Source of the DNA: Planctomycetota bacterium
GTDB taxonomy: Bacteria > Planctomycetota > UBA1135 > GCA-002686595
DNA length: 64,000 bases
Reading direction: 5' to 3'
NCBI GenBank assembly: GCA_014237855.1
Contig: JABACD010000003.1
Location: forward strand, 62,001 to 126,000
The position numbers were made by a program, and so were the translations under genes. This document shows positions 25,039 to 33,293 of the stretch, piece by piece; position 1 is the first letter of the stretch, and each line of letters begins with the position of its first letter. The notes below the pieces were generated by a model. The model was given only the letters and a program-made list of their open reading frames with translations. It had not been told where the DNA came from and ran no database searches.

Positions 25039-26517
25039 ATGAGCGAAAGCACCCCGCAAACCCCCCAGAACGACATTCCGGCCAGCTCCACTACCTCCAG
25101 GGGCGTGGGAGGCCAGGATCGAGTTGCTGTCGTCCTGCTGCTCCTGGCGTGCCTTCTGGGCCTCCTGCGCTTCTGGAAACTCGGCGATTGGAGCCTCTGG
25201 ATCGATGAGGCCTACACCTTTGCCGACGGTAGCTCGAGCCCCTGGGAAGGGCAGGTTTGGAACCCCCTGGGATATCAGCTCATCCTCTGGACCGTCGATC
25301 TGGTCGGAGGCCGCGCTGACGAGTTCAGTCTCAGGCTCCTGCCGGCCATTGTCGGCTGGCTCTGTGTGCCGCTCTCGTTCTGGGCGTTTCGCGGTCGCAT
25401 CGGTGACCGCAGCGCGGCCTTGGTGGCGCTCCTGCTGGCCGTCAGTTCCTGGCACATCTACTGGTCCCAGAACGCTCGCTTCTACACCTTTGCGATGGCT
25501 GCATCGCTTCTGGGTGGCGGCATCTACCTGCGTGGAATGTGGGGAGGGAGGCCTCTGGTGGCGATGCTCGGGATCCTGCTCTCGGTCATCGGCGCAGCCT
25601 TTCATGTAACCGCAGCGCTGGTAGTCCCCGCGCTCTGCCTGGCGCCATTCCTGCCCAGGATGCGAAAGGCAGCAGTGCCCCCGGGGTTCTGGCGAGCCTG
25701 GCGGGTGATCCTGATCGTTGCGCTGCTCGGCGGACTCCTCGCAACGCCATGGCTTCTCGGTGCACTGAGCAAGCACATGGAGGACAAGCTCACCGCGGAT
25801 GCCTTGCGAGGTCCGGCACACCTGATGCTGACATCGGGCTACTTCTATACACCATTGCTCGGGATTGCAGCCGTCATCGGAGCGTTCTGGGCCTGGATTC
25901 GCCGTGATGGGCCGACGCTCCTCGCTGTGGCCGTGGTGCTCCTGACCCTGGGGGGGACCTTGGTCATCTCGACGAGGGTGCTGATGACAGCTCAGTACAC
26001 CTTCTGTCTCTTGCCCTGGGTATTCTTCGTCGCAGTTGCCCCCCTCGAGTCCCTGGGGAGGTGTCGCAAGGGTCAGGCACTGTTCTGGGGTGGAGCCGCT
26101 GTACTGGCAGCTCCGGCTCTGGCCGGGACGCTGCTCTATCTCACGGTGCGGCAGGGGGAGAGACCTCGATGGCGGGACGCCTACACCTGGGTTGACAGTG
26201 CTCGCGAGGATGGAGACCTCATCCTCGGCATGGGGGCGCCGATCGGTGAGTTTTACCTGGGGGCCCACTCGCCTGACCTGCGCCGTACGCGGACGGTCTC
26301 TCCGCTCGGAGATTGGTTCCCTGAAGGTCCCAGGCGCTGGAACCGTCATGATCGTCGGATCTGGGTCGTGATTCGGCCCCAGTGGCTGCCAAGCCTGAAT
26401 CCCGATGATCGACTAACCCTGGAGTCCTGGTTGGCGAGCGATTGCCGTCTCGTGAAGAGCTTTCCGGTCCTGATGGAGGGCCGGGACCTCGAACTACGGG
26501 TGTACCTGAGGGGCTGA
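25039..26517 (+). CDS. GT39/ArnT-like membrane glycosyltransferase
   Basis: Polytopic protein of 492 residues with about 11 transmembrane segments, resembling the PMT/ArnT superfamily that moves sugars from polyprenyl-phosphate donors to extracytoplasmic acceptors. The first periplasmic loop has SLWIDEAYT with the catalytic-type Asp-Glu, and the next has HIYWSQNARFYT, like the acceptor-loop motif of the family. A soluble tail of about 120 residues follows the last helix. The GT2 enzyme at 21939 could provide the lipid-linked donor. The acceptor (lipid A, protein or polymer) is unknown. The ATG at 25039 leaves about 30 residues before TM1. Confidence 0.8.
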   Translation: MSESTPQTPQNDIPASSTTSRGVGGQDRVAVVLLLLACLLGLLRFWKLGDWSLWIDEAYTFADGSSSPWEGQVWNPLGYQLILWTVDLVGGRADEFSLRLLPAIVGWLCVPLSFWAFRGRIGDRSAALVALLLAVSSWHIYWSQNARFYTFAMAASLLGGGIYLRGMWGGRPLVAMLGILLSVIGAAFHVTAALVVPALCLAPFLPRMRKAAVPPGFWRAWRVILIVALLGGLLATPWLLGALSKHMEDKLTADALRGPAHLMLTSGYFYTPLLGIAAVIGAFWAWIRRDGPTLLAVAVVLLTLGGTLVISTRVLMTAQYTFCLLPWVFFVAVAPLESLGRCRKGQALFWGGAAVLAAPALAGTLLYLTVRQGERPRWRDAYTWVDSAREDGDLILGMGAPIGEFYLGAHSPDLRRTRTVSPLGDWFPEGPRRWNRHDRRIWVVIRPQWLPSLNPDDRLTLESWLASDCRLVKSFPVLMEGRDLELRVYLRG

Positions 26518-26545
26518 GTCAGATTGCCCAGCGGGCGTCGCCAGC

Positions 26546-27115
26546 TCAATCGTTGGCGCGCCCCATGAAGTCACCATTGTCCGTGTTCAGCTTGATCCGA
26601 TCACCTTCCTTGACGTGCATCGGAACCTTGACCTTCATGCCGGTCTCGACCGTCGCGTCCTTCTTGACGTTCGTCGCCGTGTTGCCCTTGACGGCCATCT
26701 CAGCCCAGGACACTTCCAGGATCACCTGGGGCGGGAGAGCGATACCAATGGCCTTGCTGTCGTGAAAGGTCACCTCGACCGTCGTGTTCTCCTTGACGAA
26801 TCCCATCGACTCCTCGGCAAGTGAGGCGGGGAGCTGGAACTGCTCGTAGGTCTCCTCGTCCATGAAGATGTAGTCCTCGGTGCCCTCGCGGTAGAGGTAC
26901 TGGCACTTACGCCGGTCGAGGTAGGCCACCTCGAAGTTGTCGCTCGAGCTGGCGCGGATGGAGCCGGTTGCCCCCGTCGTCAGACTCTTCGTCTTCATCT
27001 GTATGATGGCGCGCAGGTTTCCCGGCGTGCTGTGGTGATACTCGGTGATGACGAGGACATCGCCATCCTTCTCGATGACGGTTCCCTTGCGGAGTTCGGT
27101 GGCGCGGGAGGACAT
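26546..27115 (-). CDS. efp: Elongation factor P, variant with Asn at the loop tip
   Basis: Translation factor that relieves ribosome stalling at polyproline. The three-domain beta structure is visible across 189 residues, including the KOW-like start and the C-terminal OB signature around VKVPMHVKEGDRIK. In most bacteria the domain I loop tip is Lys or Arg (modified by EpmA/B, EarP or YmfI). Here the loop reads STPGNLRA, with Asn33 at the tip. Those modifications cannot occur on Asn, so this EF-P either acts unmodified or belongs to another subgroup. It follows rpoN after 78 bases on the same strand. Confidence 0.92.
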   Translation of the reverse strand: MSSRATELRKGTVIEKDGDVLVITEYHHSTPGNLRAIIQMKTKSLTTGATGSIRASSSDNFEVAYLDRRKCQYLYREGTEDYIFMDEETYEQFQLPASLAEESMGFVKENTTVEVTFHDSKAIGIALPPQVILEVSWAEMAVKGNTATNVKKDATVETGMKVKVPMHVKEGDRIKLNTDNGDFMGRAND

Positions 27116-27193
27116 GGTGGACGGGGCTGGGGTGCTGTTGTGGGCTTCGACCCCTCTGCTGCTCGAGCGGGGCCAGTCTGATGCCCACAGATG

Positions 27194-28687
27194 CTAGTAA
27201 CTACGGCGTTGGCTGGAAGAGGGGATTCCCAGCATCTTGCGGTACTTGCTGACAGTTCTTCGCGCTATCTGGATGTTGTCGCGTTCCTTGAGCTGGGCGG
27301 CGATCTCCTCGTCCGAGAGAGGTTTCTTGCTATCTTCCTTGCTGACAAGTTCCTTCATGCGCTGCTGGATGCTGACCTGGCTGGCAACCTCTCCAGTCTC
27401 CTTGCGGGTCCCACCGCTGAAGAAGAACTTGAGCGGGAAGATCCCTCGCGGGGTCTGAGCGTACTTTCCACTCACCGCACGGCTGACCGTGGAGATGTGC
27501 ACGTGCACCTCATCGGCGACCTCCTGCATCCGGAGGGGCTGCAGGGCAGTGAGACCTCGTTGCAGGAACGGCTTCTGACGCTCAAAAATGACCCCCGCAA
27601 TGCGCTCGAGGGTGCTCTGGCGCTGGGTGATGGCGTCGATGAACCAGCGCGCCGACTCCAGTCGCTTCTTCAGCCAGGACTGGGTGCCGTCACCCTTCTT
27701 CGAGTCCTCGAGCAGCTTCCGATAGGTGGGTGAGAGCTGAAGGCGCGGTAGGCGCGCATGCTCGAGGCTCACGACGTATTCGCCTTCGTCTTCCTCCACG
27801 AGCACGTCCGGAACGATCGTGTTCGCTACAGACTCCCCGTACTCGGCGCCCGGCGTCGGATCCAGTCTTCGTAGTTGCTCGAGGACCTCCTGGATGGTCT
27901 CCAGCGTCTGACCGGTGGCCTTGGCAATCCTGGGAAGGCGGTTGTTCTGAACGTCCTCGAGATGGTTGGCGACGATCGATCTGAGGATCTGCTGCTCCCC
28001 TTCCAGGGTGTCGATCTGTAGCAAGAGGGCCTCGCGAAGATCCCGTGCACCAAGAGCCGGATGGATGAGGCTGCGCAGGCGGTCCAGCACCCACTGCAGC
28101 TCTTCGACGGTCACGGGTGTGTCCTCTTCCTCGCCGTTTACTGCCAGAGGGCAGTCCTCGGCAAGGGTCTCGAGGTCCTCGGGGAGGTACCCCCGCTCGT
28201 CCAGCGAGAAGATCAAGAACTCGGCTATGGCGCGCTTGCGCCGTGATAGCTCGATGAAGGCCAGCTCTTCGCTGAGGGCTTCGGCCATGCTCTTGGGGAC
28301 CGCCGGTGCGTTGGCCAACGCTTGGAGCTTGCGGTCTCCGTCTTCACCATCGCCCTGGCCCGAAGATCGGCGACCATCTCCGAAGTCGCGCTCGATGCGC
28401 TCGAGGTCATCGAGCATTCGACGAACCTCGTCTCCCTCGCGCTCGACGCTGCTCTGGGGTTCGTCAGGGTTTGTCGTCTGGATCTCGGAGCCGCTGGCTT
28501 CGTCCGTGTTGCGATCGTCGGCCGAGAGCTGGGCTTCCTCCAGCATTGGATTTTCCACCAGCTCCTGGTCGATCCTCTCACGCAGGTCGAGCGTCCCGAG
28601 CTGCAGGATTTTCATTGCCTGGATCATCTGCGGCGACTGAATGAGTCGCTGATCCAGACGGGCGGATTGGTGTAGACCTAGCTTCAA
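27194..28687 (-). CDS. rpoN: RNA polymerase sigma-54 factor
   Basis: Alternative sigma factor of 497 residues for -24/-12 promoters. Region I is Gln/Leu-rich (MKLGLHQSARLDQRLIQSPQ), region II is acidic (about 55-120), and the core-binding and helix-turn-helix parts include VHISTVSRAVSGKYAQT. The RpoN box ARRTVSKYR is at residues 475-483. The start is a TTG at 28687; the next ATG (Met21) would remove part of region I, which activators need. Two NtrC-type activators lie in this window (17503-18966 and 31902-33293). The 163 bases upstream (28688-28850) show no convincing promoter, so it may be read from the gene upstream. efp follows. Confidence 0.96.
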   Translation of the reverse strand: MKLGLHQSARLDQRLIQSPQMIQAMKILQLGTLDLRERIDQELVENPMLEEAQLSADDRNTDEASGSEIQTTNPDEPQSSVEREGDEVRRMLDDLERIERDFGDGRRSSGQGDGEDGDRKLQALANAPAVPKSMAEALSEELAFIELSRRKRAIAEFLIFSLDERGYLPEDLETLAEDCPLAVNGEEEDTPVTVEELQWVLDRLRSLIHPALGARDLREALLLQIDTLEGEQQILRSIVANHLEDVQNNRLPRIAKATGQTLETIQEVLEQLRRLDPTPGAEYGESVANTIVPDVLVEEDEGEYVVSLEHARLPRLQLSPTYRKLLEDSKKGDGTQSWLKKRLESARWFIDAITQRQSTLERIAGVIFERQKPFLQRGLTALQPLRMQEVADEVHVHISTVSRAVSGKYAQTPRGIFPLKFFFSGGTRKETGEVASQVSIQQRMKELVSKEDSKKPLSDEEIAAQLKERDNIQIARRTVSKYRKMLGIPSSSQRRSY

Positions 28688-28850
28688 CTAGAGAGTATTG
28701 GAGTTTGCGTGGGAGTCGCCGTGGGGGAAGCCTGCCGAGTGGCTGAGGAATTCCCCTCACCTACTAGGGTAGCTGCTATAGCCGGGTGGGGACCCGATAC
28801 GCACGGCGCGAATTTGAATTGTCGGCCCTGAGAGGAACCAAGAATAGGGC

Positions 28851-30458
28851 CTAGCGGGCTGACAACTCGATTTGGACGCTTTCCGAATTCTTCAAGGGGC
28901 CGAGCAGTTCCGTGCTGCCATCTCCAATTCTCACGTCTTTTCGTGCTGCTCTCACGCTTCGGCGTGGGAGCTGAACTGCGCCCAGGCGGGCCTCAAAGCG
29001 ATCTCGGACGGCAATCTCTTCGGTGGTACTGAGCCACAAGCTGGAGTGCAGCTGCTCTCCACCGAGGCGGCCCTGCCAGGCGAGGCCGTCGAAGTGGTGT
29101 TCCACGATTGGGATTGGCATCCAGGTGTTGGGAGCGATCTCGGCGGAGTATCCAGTGAGCAGGGTGCGCTCCCTTCCTGAAGCCAGCCGCACGGGCTCAC
29201 CAGAGGCCGCAGGAAAGGTGGCCCGCAGTCCTCCCATTCGAAGTTCGACCGTGATGGTATTGAGTCGAGGGCTCTCCACCGCGCGCACGAAGCTGGCGAC
29301 TCGGTCAGCGGTGCTATCAGCGGAGTCGCCTGCTGCGATGAGCAGCAAGCCCTCAGCGATTTGGGTGGTCGGCCCAGCCTTGGAGATCGAGCGGGACGTC
29401 CTGGAGCTACGAGATCCTGACTCCACCGCACTGAGGACTCCCGAGGGTGTGATGGCCGCCGAATGGGAACTCATGGCCTCGAGGTAGACCTGGTCGCCAA
29501 TTCCCGCTCCGGGGTTGAAGTGGGGTAGCCCAGCTGAGCGAGTGGAGAGCAGGGTGACATCGATCGCTCTCCAGTCATGCCCTGGCAGGACTCCATCGGT
29601 GGCAGGACCCTCGGGCTCAGCGACGGTCTCTACCCGGACGAGTAGGGTCCAGTCCGGCTCCTTCAGCGGAGTGCCGGAAAGATCCACTCGCAGGAACTCT
29701 CCGCTCTCGGCGACTCCGGAGAAGTTGAGAGTGGTCGAATTGACGAGGGGTTGTCGTATCTTCCCCAGGTCGGGCGAGTCCGGATCGAACTCTTCGAAGC
29801 CTGCCAGCTCAGCAAGATCCAATTGTCCGCGCAGGTGATAGCCCGTGCCGCCGCGAATCTTCGATGCACGCAGGTGCACGGTCTTGCCGCTGGTCACGCC
29901 TCCCACCATGGGGGCCGCCACCCCGGCATCGGTGGAGACATTCACGTCGTAGTTGGCAACGAAGTCCTCATGAAGGCGCTGGCCAAAGACGATCTCTTCA
30001 CCGGGACTGACCACCGCTTGCCAGGCGTGGGCTTGGGGCCAGGCCCCGTCTCCGTCCGGTGCGCTAGCGCCGGCTTCGGGTATCAACCAGGCGGACAGCT
30101 TCATGCTCTGCCTCTTGCCAGCGGCGTCGATGGCTGAGAGGGTCGCCCTCGCCCAGGCGATGTCCTCGTCACTGCCCCTGGCCAGAAGGGGCGGTGAGTA
30201 GGGAAAAAGGGCAAGGTTCTTACCGGCAGCCCCGGCGCTGCGCTCGAGCAATGCGGCGACATCTTGAGCGGTGAGCAGGGCTCTGGAGTTTCGCGCCTGA
30301 GTCCTGTCTCGGGCGTCCAGCTGGATGTGACCCCCGGACGCGACAGGCGGGAAAAAAGCATCTGGATTCGTCTCTCCGCTCAGCTCAGGAAGCTCCAGGG
30401 CAGTCCAGTCCTGCTGGGGCATGGCGATTGCGAGCAAGGTCAGGCAGAGATTGAGCAT
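28851..30458 (-). CDS. Exported protein of unknown function upstream of rpoN
   Basis: I do not recognise this 535-residue protein. A short signal-like N-terminus (MLNLCLTLLAIA) precedes a mature part with no further membrane helix. Two segments, about residues 63-125 and 375-415, share a pattern of helix, strand ending in L-L, helix, strand (AQDVAALLERS then SAIDAAGKR; EGLLLIAAGDS then ADRVASFVRAVE). That recalls the ring-building or N-domains of secretins, but no secretin barrel motif is present. Late segments are beta-rich. It lies 163 bases upstream of rpoN on the same strand and diverges from the FHA-like gene across 142 bases (30459-30600), where I see no clear promoter. Confidence 0.7.
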   Translation of the reverse strand: MLNLCLTLLAIAMPQQDWTALELPELSGETNPDAFFPPVASGGHIQLDARDRTQARNSRALLTAQDVAALLERSAGAAGKNLALFPYSPPLLARGSDEDIAWARATLSAIDAAGKRQSMKLSAWLIPEAGASAPDGDGAWPQAHAWQAVVSPGEEIVFGQRLHEDFVANYDVNVSTDAGVAAPMVGGVTSGKTVHLRASKIRGGTGYHLRGQLDLAELAGFEEFDPDSPDLGKIRQPLVNSTTLNFSGVAESGEFLRVDLSGTPLKEPDWTLLVRVETVAEPEGPATDGVLPGHDWRAIDVTLLSTRSAGLPHFNPGAGIGDQVYLEAMSSHSAAITPSGVLSAVESGSRSSRTSRSISKAGPTTQIAEGLLLIAAGDSADSTADRVASFVRAVESPRLNTITVELRMGGLRATFPAASGEPVRLASGRERTLLTGYSAEIAPNTWMPIPIVEHHFDGLAWQGRLGGEQLHSSLWLSTTEEIAVRDRFEARLGAVQLPRRSVRAARKDVRIGDGSTELLGPLKNSESVQIELSAR

Positions 30459-30600
30459 GAAATGTCAGTGGAAATGGCCGGAATGGATGTCGTAGTGGAT
30501 CCCGGTGCAGGATAGTTCCGCAGGAAGGCCATGTTACGGTCGTACTTGCAGCAGGGATCGACCCGTGCATCTTTAGTCTGAATCGTCTACCTAATAGCCC

Positions 30601-31377
30601 GTGAACGAAGCTTGGCTCGAAATTGAAGTGGGGGGGGTCACCTCTCGCGCGGACCTGAGGTCGGGGATGACCCGCCTGGGAGGTCCAGGCTGCGATGTCG
30701 TCATCCCCGGGGCTCCGGAGGGTGAGCTGCATGTCTGGAGCGACCCGCCCAAGGTCATCCAGATCTCGGGACGGGCAGCCCTGGAGGTCCAGGGCAAGGC
30801 CGCCGAGGAGAGCCTGCTGGCCTCCGGTCAGATCATCCGCTGGGGCGCGGTCTCGATGGTCTACAAGCGAGCGCAGCCCGTGCTCGAGGAAATCGCCCTG
30901 GTCGATGAGTCGCCGCCAGTGGCAGATCTCCCATCGAAGAAGCGGGTGTTTGATCCGCGTGAGAAGTCCTGGTTGCGTGTGCAGGCTGGCCTGGCCATTG
31001 ACCTGGACCTGGCTGACCGCAAGCTGGTCAAGCGCTGGCAGGAGATCGTTCTTCAGCAGGAGTTCGATGCCGATGCCTGTGCACGGGAGGTGCTGTCTTC
31101 CGCGGAGAAGTTCACCCTCGATGATCCACGGGTGATCGAGCGATCGGGTAGGCTCTTGCGAGATTTCTTGATGTTCTCGCTCCAGCGCGGTGTCAAGGGC
31201 ACCAGCAGGAAGATTCGCTCGCAGGCAATGAGCGGCTCGGCCTACCTCATGGCAAACGCCATTGGAATCCTGGTCTACACCGGCATTGTGCTCGTCGTGA
31301 TGCTACTCGCACGCTTCAAGTGGGGCGCCAGCTTCGACGATATGTTCGACCAAGTACTCGGCTCCTCCGAAAAATGA
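30601..31377 (+). CDS. FHA-like membrane protein
   Basis: Protein of 258 residues starting at GTG 30601. The N-terminal 95 residues are beta-rich with SGMTRLGGPGCDVVIPG, like the first strands of forkhead-associated domains that bind phosphothreonine; the usual Ser-x-x-His is not obvious (GELHVWSD may stand in its place). A helical middle (about 120-215) follows, then one hydrophobic helix (about 222-243) and a short C-terminal tail. The FHA-like part is probably cytoplasmic. Its stop overlaps the next start as ATGA, so it forms an operon with a GGDEF-like protein and an NtrC-type regulator. The operon suggests signalling; the FHA call is tentative. Confidence 0.6.
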   Translation: MNEAWLEIEVGGVTSRADLRSGMTRLGGPGCDVVIPGAPEGELHVWSDPPKVIQISGRAALEVQGKAAEESLLASGQIIRWGAVSMVYKRAQPVLEEIALVDESPPVADLPSKKRVFDPREKSWLRVQAGLAIDLDLADRKLVKRWQEIVLQQEFDADACAREVLSSAEKFTLDDPRVIERSGRLLRDFLMFSLQRGVKGTSRKIRSQAMSGSAYLMANAIGILVYTGIVLVVMLLARFKWGASFDDMFDQVLGSSEK

Positions 31378-31898
31378 ACCAGATGGCCGGCACCTCGGAA
31401 AACTCGGTACCCGAAGTCTTATCACTTGCTCAAATTCAGCACTTGATGCGTGTTGAGTTCAGTCGGGCACAGCGCTACGGCTACCCGATTGTCTGCCTGG
31501 TCGTCGCTGTCGACCAGCTTGGTGCTGTCAGGGATGAGCTGGGCTATGAGGTCAAGGAGAATGTCGTGGACAGGATCATCGAACTGTTGCACTCCCAGAC
31601 GAGGGGCAGCGACTTCATCGGTCGCCTCCCCGACGACCGATTCATGCTCGTTGTTCCGCATTCGGAGCCGGACATGGTGGAGGTGATGGCTCGTCGCCTG
31701 GTGGTAGGGGCCAGAGGACTCGAGCTGGCTGAGCTCAACGATGAGCGCCTGACGCTCTCAATCGGCGGCTCCTGGATGCGTAGCGGAGAGACACTCTTCT
31801 TCGATGACCTCCTCCAGACGGCGCAGGCTTGCCTGGCACGGGTGGCAGGAGATGGGGGCGATGATCTGATGATGCAAGGCCCTCAGGGTGTGGACTAG
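31374..31898 (+). CDS. GGDEF-like domain protein, degenerate
   Basis: Single-domain protein of 174 residues. The ATG at 31374, overlapping the upstream stop, is preferred over an in-frame start at 31320 inside that gene. The pattern FSRAQRYGYPIVCLVVAVDQL, then an amphipathic helix, then SDFIGRLPDDRFMLVVP matches the fold of GGDEF diguanylate cyclases. The signature Gly-Gly-Asp/Glu-Glu-Phe reads RLPDDRF, so cyclase activity is unlikely, and the metal-binding Asp in the first strand is only partly kept (VVAVDQL). It may bind nucleotide or c-di-GMP, or act as a partner domain. It ends 3 bases before the sigma-54 regulator. Confidence 0.68.
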   Translation: MNQMAGTSENSVPEVLSLAQIQHLMRVEFSRAQRYGYPIVCLVVAVDQLGAVRDELGYEVKENVVDRIIELLHSQTRGSDFIGRLPDDRFMLVVPHSEPDMVEVMARRLVVGARGLELAELNDERLTLSIGGSWMRSGETLFFDDLLQTAQACLARVAGDGGDDLMMQGPQGVD

Positions 31899-31901
31899 GC
31901 C

Positions 31902-33293
31902 ATGCGCGTTCTGCTTGCGGACGACGAGGTGACCATTGCCGTCACCCTCGGGGATGCCCTGGAGGAGGCCGGGTTCGAGGTGGTGATAGCGGCAGACACC
32001 GGAGCGGCCCTGACTGCTCTGGAGGAGCGCGATATTGAGATCGTTCTGACGGACATTCGCATGCCAGGAGAGGGTGGTATGGCTGTCCTCGAACGATCGG
32101 TGGAACTTCAGCCCCAGCGCCCGGTCATCATCATGACCGGCTTCGCGGCCATGGAGGACGCCGCCCGCGCTGTCTCCATGGGAGCGAAGTTCTACGTCCA
32201 GAAGCCCTTCCCAAACGACTCCATGGTTGCTCTTGTCGAGACCTATTCGAGGCTGCGCTCGCTGGAGTCGGAGAACGAATCACTGCGCGAGCGCCTGAAT
32301 TCGGGCAGCGAGTTCTCGGAGATCATCGGGGCCTCGAAGGTCATGCAGGAGGTCTTTGACCGGGTTCGTATCGTTGCTCCTACAGACGCGACCATCTTGA
32401 TCCAGGGAGAGAGCGGTACCGGAAAGGAGCGCATTGCCCAGGCCATCCACAATTCGAGTCGTCGCTCCCAGGGACCCTTCGTGGCGATTTCCTGTGCAGC
32501 CCTGCCCGAATCCCTGCTGGAGGCGGAGCTCTTTGGCTTTGAGAAGGGAGCCTTCACGGACGCACGCAAGGACCGCAAGGGCCGGTTCGAGATGGCTCAT
32601 GGGGGCACGATATTTCTTGACGACATCGACGACATGCCACTGGCGACACAGGTCAAGCTACTTCGAGTCCTTCAGGAGCGCTCGCTGGAGCGCCTGGGCT
32701 CGGAGAGCACACGAGAGGTGGACATTCGTGTCCTGGCAGCCACCAAGGTGTCTCTGCGCCAGCTAGTTCGTGAGGGCCGTTTTCGTGAAGACCTCTTCTA
32801 TCGCATCAACGTGGTGCCAGTGGAGCTACCACCGCTTCGTGAGCGAGTGGGGGATGTTCCGCACCTGGTGCACTTCCTGATCGGCCGTCACGGAGGTGGC
32901 CGCGATTATTCGCTAGGAACGGCCACGATGAGGGCCCTCGAGCGCTATCCGTGGCCTGGGAACGTGCGTGAGCTGGAGAATGCCGTTCAGCGAGCCATAG
33001 CACTGGCCGGGGCGAGCAAGGAACTCTCAGCGGATGACATGCTGCCTCGCGACAAGCGCTGGCGAGGAGCGACCGAGGTCCACGACGAGATCCTGCCCCT
33101 GCGTGAGGTCTTGCGGTCCAGGGAAATCGAGCACATCGGCCGTGCTCTGGAGAGGACTGGTGGGCATCGAACCCAGACGGCTGATGCCCTGGGTATCAGC
33201 CGAAAGGTGCTATGGGAGAAGATGCGGGATCTGGGAATCGAGGGACCCGGAGGTGCGAAGGAAGCCGGCACCAAGGAGCCAGATGATCGCTGA
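31902..33293 (+). CDS. Sigma-54-dependent response regulator with GAFTDA loop
   Basis: NtrC-family activator of 463 residues. The receiver domain has the acidic pocket ADDE (6-9), phosphoacceptor Asp51 in TDIRMPG, and Lys101. The AAA+ domain has Walker A GESGTGKE (169-176) and Walker B GTIFLDD. The sigma-54 contact loop reads GAFTDA (216-221) instead of GAFTGA, a known natural variant that may change coupling. A Fis-type helix-turn-helix lies near THRTQTADALGISRKVLW-like residues 430-450. It is third in the FHA-like/GGDEF-like operon and overlaps the start of lpxH by 11 bases, which links this regulator to lipid A synthesis at the level of translation. The upstream sensor kinase is not in this window. 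Confidence 0.92.
   Translation: MRVLLADDEVTIAVTLGDALEEAGFEVVIAADTGAALTALEERDIEIVLTDIRMPGEGGMAVLERSVELQPQRPVIIMTGFAAMEDAARAVSMGAKFYVQKPFPNDSMVALVETYSRLRSLESENESLRERLNSGSEFSEIIGASKVMQEVFDRVRIVAPTDATILIQGESGTGKERIAQAIHNSSRRSQGPFVAISCAALPESLLEAELFGFEKGAFTDARKDRKGRFEMAHGGTIFLDDIDDMPLATQVKLLRVLQERSLERLGSESTREVDIRVLAATKVSLRQLVREGRFREDLFYRINVVPVELPPLRERVGDVPHLVHFLIGRHGGGRDYSLGTATMRALERYPWPGNVRELENAVQRAIALAGASKELSADDMLPRDKRWRGATEVHDEILPLREVLRSREIEHIGRALERTGGHRTQTADALGISRKVLWEKMRDLGIEGPGGAKEAGTKEPDDR

Noticed and set aside
24961-26349. 462-codon open frame on the minus strand across the GT39-like gene
   Set aside because: The translation is low-complexity (Gln, Glu, Pro, His-rich) as expected of a shadow of a membrane protein gene.
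33034-33282. N-terminal extension of lpxH
   Set aside because: The frame is open but lies wholly inside the regulator gene, and the metal motif DLH is already close to the ATG at 33283.
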